From Acidimicrobiia bacterium (GTDB taxonomy: Bacteria; Actinomycetota; Acidimicrobiia; Spongiisociales; SHLN01), in contig JAUXLW010000061.1 in the NCBI GenBank assembly GCA_030623545.1, positions 1 through 7,269 of the forward strand: a stretch of 7,269 nucleotides of DNA, read 5' to 3'. Below are positions 4,738 to 7,269 of this stretch, piece after piece. The translations under genes were made by a program, and so were the position numbers. How positions within the stretch are numbered: position 1 is the stretch's first letter; the number at the start of each line of letters is the position of its first letter. Below the pieces are notes generated by a model. The model did no database searches. It saw only the letters and a list, made by a program, of their open reading frames with translations, and had not been told where the DNA came from.

Positions 4738-6120
4738 GTGAGCGTCCGGGCGATTGTGCTCGCAGCAGGACAGGGCACGCGGATGAAATCGTCCCTCCCC
4801 AAGGTCCTTCATCCCGTGGCTGGTGCTCCGCTTCTCAAATGGGTGGTCGACGCCGTTCGCCAGGCCGGGCCAGACCAGTTAGTGGTGGTAGTCGGTCACG
4901 GCGCCGATGAGGTCGAGAAGATGCTGCCGGACGGGGTGCAGACGGTCATCCAGAAAGAGCAACTCGGCACCGGCCACGCGGCCAGGCAGGCGCTTGATGT
5001 CCTGGGGGACGTTGAGGGAGACACCGTGTTAGTTGTGCCCGGCGACTCGCCTCTGATTTCGGCCGCGACGCTGAGCCGGCTGATCGAGCGGCGGGCCGCC
5101 GATGATGCGGCCGTGGCTTTGCTGACAACTCGTAAGGCGGATCCCACCGGATATGGGCGGGTGGTCCGAGACGGTGCCGGTGCGATCGTCGGGATCATCG
5201 AGGAACGGGACGCCGACGACGGGCAACGCTTGATCGATGAAGTGGCCGTTTCTACCTATGCCTTCGAGGGTGGGGCGCTGCTCAAGTCACTGAGTCGGGT
5301 AGGCAGCTCCAATGATCAGGGCGAGATCTACTTGACCGATGCCATCGGTGTCCTCGCTGCAGAAAAGGCTCCGATAGTCTCGATCGAGACCGACGAGAGT
5401 GAGGGCATGGGAGTCAACGACCACGAACAACTTGCCGACGCCGCCCGCCGGCTACGGCGCCGGCTCAATCAGCAGTGGATGAGCGAGGGGGTGCGGATGG
5501 TGGATCCGGAGCGGGTCTACCTCGACGCCACGGTTCAGCTGGAGGCCGGAGTCACGCTGCTGCCGGACGTTTACCTGGAAGGCTCAACGACAGTGGCCGC
5601 CGGGGCGCAGGTCGGCCCCTCAGTCTTCGCGGAGGACAGCCAGATCGGGCCTGAGTCCCATGTCTGGTACTCGGTGTTGCGAGGAGCCACGGTGGGCGCC
5701 AGGGCCGAGGTAGGCCCATTCGCCAGCCTTCGGCCCGGCACGGTGCTGGGTCCGGACTCTAAGGCCGGGACCTTCGTGGAGACCAAGAACGCCATTGTGG
5801 GCCCGCACAGCAAGATTCCCCATCTCAGTTATGTGGGCGACGCCGAGATAGGTGAAGGCTCGAACATCGGGGCGGGAACCATCACCTGCAACTACGACGG
5901 GTTCGAAAAACACTCCACCAGGATCGGCGACGGGGTCCGCATCGGGTCGGACACGATGCTGGTCGCGCCCGTCACAATCGGCGACGGAGCCTGGACCGGA
6001 GCCGGCTCGACGATCACTAAAGACGTTTCCCCGGGGGCCCTGGCCGTCGAACGCGCCAAGCAGCGCGAGATCCCCGACTACGCTGCCAAGAAGAGAGCCA
6101 AGAAGGCGCCCGACGAATGA
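4738..6120 (+). CDS. glmU: Bifunctional UDP-N-acetylglucosamine pyrophosphorylase / glucosamine-1-phosphate N-acetyltransferase (GlmU)
   Basis: This 460-residue cytosolic enzyme acetylates glucosamine-1-phosphate and then couples it to UTP to give UDP-GlcNAc for peptidoglycan. The N-terminal uridylyltransferase domain (about 1-230) shows LAAGQGTRM...K22 at residues 8-22, EQLGTGHA (74-81) and GDSPL with the metal ligand D103. A linker leads to the C-terminal left-handed beta-helix of hexapeptide repeats (from about 255). There R332, K350, H362 (catalytic base), Y365, N385-Y386 and K391 fall at the known acetyltransferase sites, each one residue before the E. coli number. NIGAGTITCNYDG is intact. 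The start is GTG 4738 with AAGGAG 6 bases upstream. An open extension back to 4639 is the tRNA read as protein. The C-terminus is short and lysine-rich (AAKKRAKKAP) and overlaps prs by 4 bp. Confidence 0.97.
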   Translation: MSVRAIVLAAGQGTRMKSSLPKVLHPVAGAPLLKWVVDAVRQAGPDQLVVVVGHGADEVEKMLPDGVQTVIQKEQLGTGHAARQALDVLGDVEGDTVLVVPGDSPLISAATLSRLIERRAADDAAVALLTTRKADPTGYGRVVRDGAGAIVGIIEERDADDGQRLIDEVAVSTYAFEGGALLKSLSRVGSSNDQGEIYLTDAIGVLAAEKAPIVSIETDESEGMGVNDHEQLADAARRLRRRLNQQWMSEGVRMVDPERVYLDATVQLEAGVTLLPDVYLEGSTTVAAGAQVGPSVFAEDSQIGPESHVWYSVLRGATVGARAEVGPFASLRPGTVLGPDSKAGTFVETKNAIVGPHSKIPHLSYVGDAEIGEGSNIGAGTITCNYDGFEKHSTRIGDGVRIGSDTMLVAPVTIGDGAWTGAGSTITKDVSPGALAVERAKQREIPDYAAKKRAKKAPDE

Positions 6121-7088
6121 TCATCCCATCCAAAAAGCGATTGATGGTTTTCTCGGGTTCGGCCAACATACCCCTTGCTGAGGATGTGGCCGAGCTACTC
6201 GAGGTACCTCTCGGCGACGTTGAGCTTTCATCCTTCGCCAACGGCGAGATCTATGTTCGTTACAACGAGAGCGTGCGGGGCGCAGACTGTTTCGTGATCC
6301 AAAGTCACAGCACCCCCGTCAACCGCCACATCATGGAGCAGCTGATCATGATTGATGCGCTGCACCGCGCTTCCGCCAAACGCATCACTGCAGTTGTGCC
6401 CTTCTTCTCTTATGCCCGTCAAGACAAGAAGGTACGAGCCCGGGAGCCTATAAGCGCCCGCCTGATGGCCGACCTGTTCATTACTGCCGGAGCCGACCGG
6501 ATACTGTCGGTAGATCTGCACACCGGTCAGATTCAGGGGTTCACCTCAACGCCTTTCGACCATCTCACCGCACTGCATGGATTCGTCGACTACCTGACGG
6601 GCACCATGACCGGCCCCGGCGTTGTGGTTTCGCCTGATTCGGGTCGGGTGAAGTTGGCTGAGAAATACGCCAAGCATCTGGGGCTCGAAATGGCGCTGGT
6701 TTACAAGCGGCGGCGCACCGATCTCCATAATGAGGTGGAGGCCCTCTGGGTGGTGGGCGAGGTGGAGGAGCGTCACGCCATCATCGTTGACGACATGATT
6801 GACACCGCAGCCACTCTGGTGGCGGCTGCCGACCTTCTCAAGGCCCGGGGAGCATTATCGGTCCGAGCCGTGGCCACCCACGGCGTGCTCTCGGCGCCTG
6901 CCGTCGACCGTATCAAGAACTCCAACCTGGAAGAGGTGATCATCACCAACTCCCTTCCGCTTCCCGACGACGCAGAGCATCTTTCGAACATCTCCGTCCT
7001 GTCACTGGCTCCGCAGCTGGCGCAGGCCATCGAGGCGATCTTCAACGACACCTCAGTCAGCCAGCTCTTCCGCGGCGAGAACTTCTAG
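6117..7088 (+). CDS. prs: Ribose-phosphate diphosphokinase (PRPP synthetase)
   Basis: This 323-residue class I PRPP synthetase transfers pyrophosphate from ATP to ribose-5-phosphate. PRPP feeds purine, pyrimidine, NAD, histidine and tryptophan synthesis, and in actinobacteria also the decaprenyl-phosphoryl-arabinose route. Seen in order: FANGEIYVRYNESVRG, the ATP-site loop YARQDKKVRAREPISA, the metal-site block DLHTGQIQGF, the pyrophosphate loop SPDSGRVKLAEKYA, and the ribose-5-phosphate/PRPP loop DDMIDTAAT at 225-233. The last motif usually reads TGGT or TAGT, so A232 is unusual. Length is typical. The ATG at 6117 overlaps the glmU stop as ATGA, with an AGAAGG ribosome site 10 bases upstream. 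The glmU-prs pair is conserved in Gram-positive bacteria and is probably one transcript. A second ATG nine codons in is possible but less likely. Confidence 0.96.
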   Translation: MIIPSKKRLMVFSGSANIPLAEDVAELLEVPLGDVELSSFANGEIYVRYNESVRGADCFVIQSHSTPVNRHIMEQLIMIDALHRASAKRITAVVPFFSYARQDKKVRAREPISARLMADLFITAGADRILSVDLHTGQIQGFTSTPFDHLTALHGFVDYLTGTMTGPGVVVSPDSGRVKLAEKYAKHLGLEMALVYKRRRTDLHNEVEALWVVGEVEERHAIIVDDMIDTAATLVAAADLLKARGALSVRAVATHGVLSAPAVDRIKNSNLEEVIITNSLPLPDDAEHLSNISVLSLAPQLAQAIEAIFNDTSVSQLFRGENF

Positions 7089-7092
7089 CGCA

Positions 7093-7163
7093 ACCCCTCC
7101 TGCGGAGCGGAGTCTTCGCAGCGGAGTGGGAGGGGAAAGCGAGCGAAGCGAGCAGGGGTGGGG
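7093..7163. repeat. G-rich repeat-like intergenic element after prs
   Basis: The element begins 5 bp after the prs stop. CCCCTCC (7094-7100) is the exact inverse of GGAGGGG (7129-7135). TGCG (7101-7104) can pair with CGCA (7117-7120). GCGGAG occurs three times (7102, 7107, 7121). The next part contains CGAGCGAAGCGAGC (7140-7153), a perfect 14-base mirror repeat, followed by GGGG-T-GGGG (7155-7163). ACCCCT (7093-7098) can also pair with AGGGGT (7154-7159), so two folds compete. There is no T-run, so it is not a classic intrinsic terminator. It may be a dispersed REP-like sequence or a 3' end stabiliser, but copy number cannot be seen from one window. Confidence 0.5.
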
Positions 7164-7171
7164 TCCAAACC

Positions 7172-7220
7172 ACCAACGGCACCCTGAGAAGAGTGTCATA
7201 CGCGTTGGTATCGATGACAC
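7172..7220. repeat. Two interlocking 7-bp inverted repeats
   Basis: ACCAACG (7172-7178) is the exact inverse of CGTTGGT (7203-7209), and GTGTCAT (7193-7199) is the exact inverse of ATGACAC (7214-7220). The arms alternate, so as RNA they would form an H-type pseudoknot or two mutually exclusive hairpins. As DNA, each could be an operator. The rest of the tail to 7269 holds no convincing open frame, RNA gene or promoter that I can support. The start of the next gene is outside the window. Confidence 0.4.
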
Positions 7221-7269
7221 ACAGCCAGGCACCGCGCGCACCAAGCCTTCAACGCACACAAGGCCGGAC

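Noticed and set aside
3808..4812. A 334-codon open frame on the minus strand opposite ispE, the tRNA and the start of glmU
   Set aside because: It runs through the antisense of the tRNA, giving the DRTRT-type peptide familiar from falsely called genes. It overlaps a certain ispE and has no recognisable domain.
7093..7140. Intrinsic terminator after prs
   Set aside because: The stem CCCCTCC/GGAGGGG exists but has an uneven inner loop and is followed by AAAG rather than a T-run on either strand.
7053..7259. A 68-codon minus-strand frame over the prs end and the intergenic repeat
   Set aside because: Its codons come from the G-rich repeat and prs antisense, there is no motif, and composition is repeat-driven.
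7244..7265. Short inverted repeat GCCTT/AAGGC at the window end
   Set aside because: It is only 5 bp with a 10-base loop, which is expected by chance.
1..7269. Defence island, prophage, transposon, CRISPR or biosynthetic cluster
   Set aside because: Every protein gene is assigned to a conserved family, mostly housekeeping, with uniform codon style. No integrase, transposase, spaced direct repeats or terminal repeats were seen.

Overview
The window is an ordinary housekeeping block from a high-GC bacterium, most likely an actinobacterium, possibly of the Acidimicrobiia type. The evidence for this is high G+C, GTG starts, short overlapping junctions, a short MetRS without a C-terminal tRNA-binding domain, and the order metG-tatD-rsmA-ispE with glmU-prs close by. 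As I recall them, the same genes occur in this order, with insertions, in both Bacillus subtilis and Mycobacterium tuberculosis. The lineage call is an inference, because no 16S rRNA gene is present.

Layout. Positions 1-326 (+) hold the 3' end of rsmI (16S rRNA C1402 2'-O-methyltransferase). Positions 323-559 (-) hold a 78-residue SpoVT/AbrB-type DNA-binding protein with a CxxC...CxxC tail; it converges on rsmI, and the two stop codons share one CTAG. Positions 560-680 are a divergent control region. Then, all on +, come metG (681-2198), tatD (2219-2965), rsmA (2958-3767) and ispE (3760-4635), with a 20-bp gap followed by two 8-bp overlaps. A tRNA-Gln with anticodon TTG (4640-4714) follows 4 bp after the ispE stop. 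After it come glmU (4738-6120) and prs (6117-7088), joined by a 4-bp ATGA overlap. Positions 7089-7269 have no convincing gene. They hold a G-rich repeat-like element and a pair of interlocking inverted repeats.

How the genes work together. metG, rsmI, rsmA and the tRNA serve translation: initiator and elongator Met-tRNA charging, small-subunit rRNA modification, and glutamine decoding. ispE makes an isoprenoid precursor needed for undecaprenyl phosphate and quinones. glmU makes UDP-GlcNAc for peptidoglycan, and prs makes PRPP for nucleotides and amino acids. The AbrB-like gene is the only obvious regulator and the only protein gene on the minus strand.

I found no defence system, mobile element, CRISPR array or undescribed multi-gene system. 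The points worth a second look are small: the conserved position and antisense orientation of the AbrB-like gene, the shared stop codons, the tRNA lodged between two protein genes with a mismatched anticodon stem, unusual residues in active-site motifs of MetG and Prs, loss of the usual rpfB/yabE-type gene between tatD and rsmA, and the structured non-coding DNA after prs.
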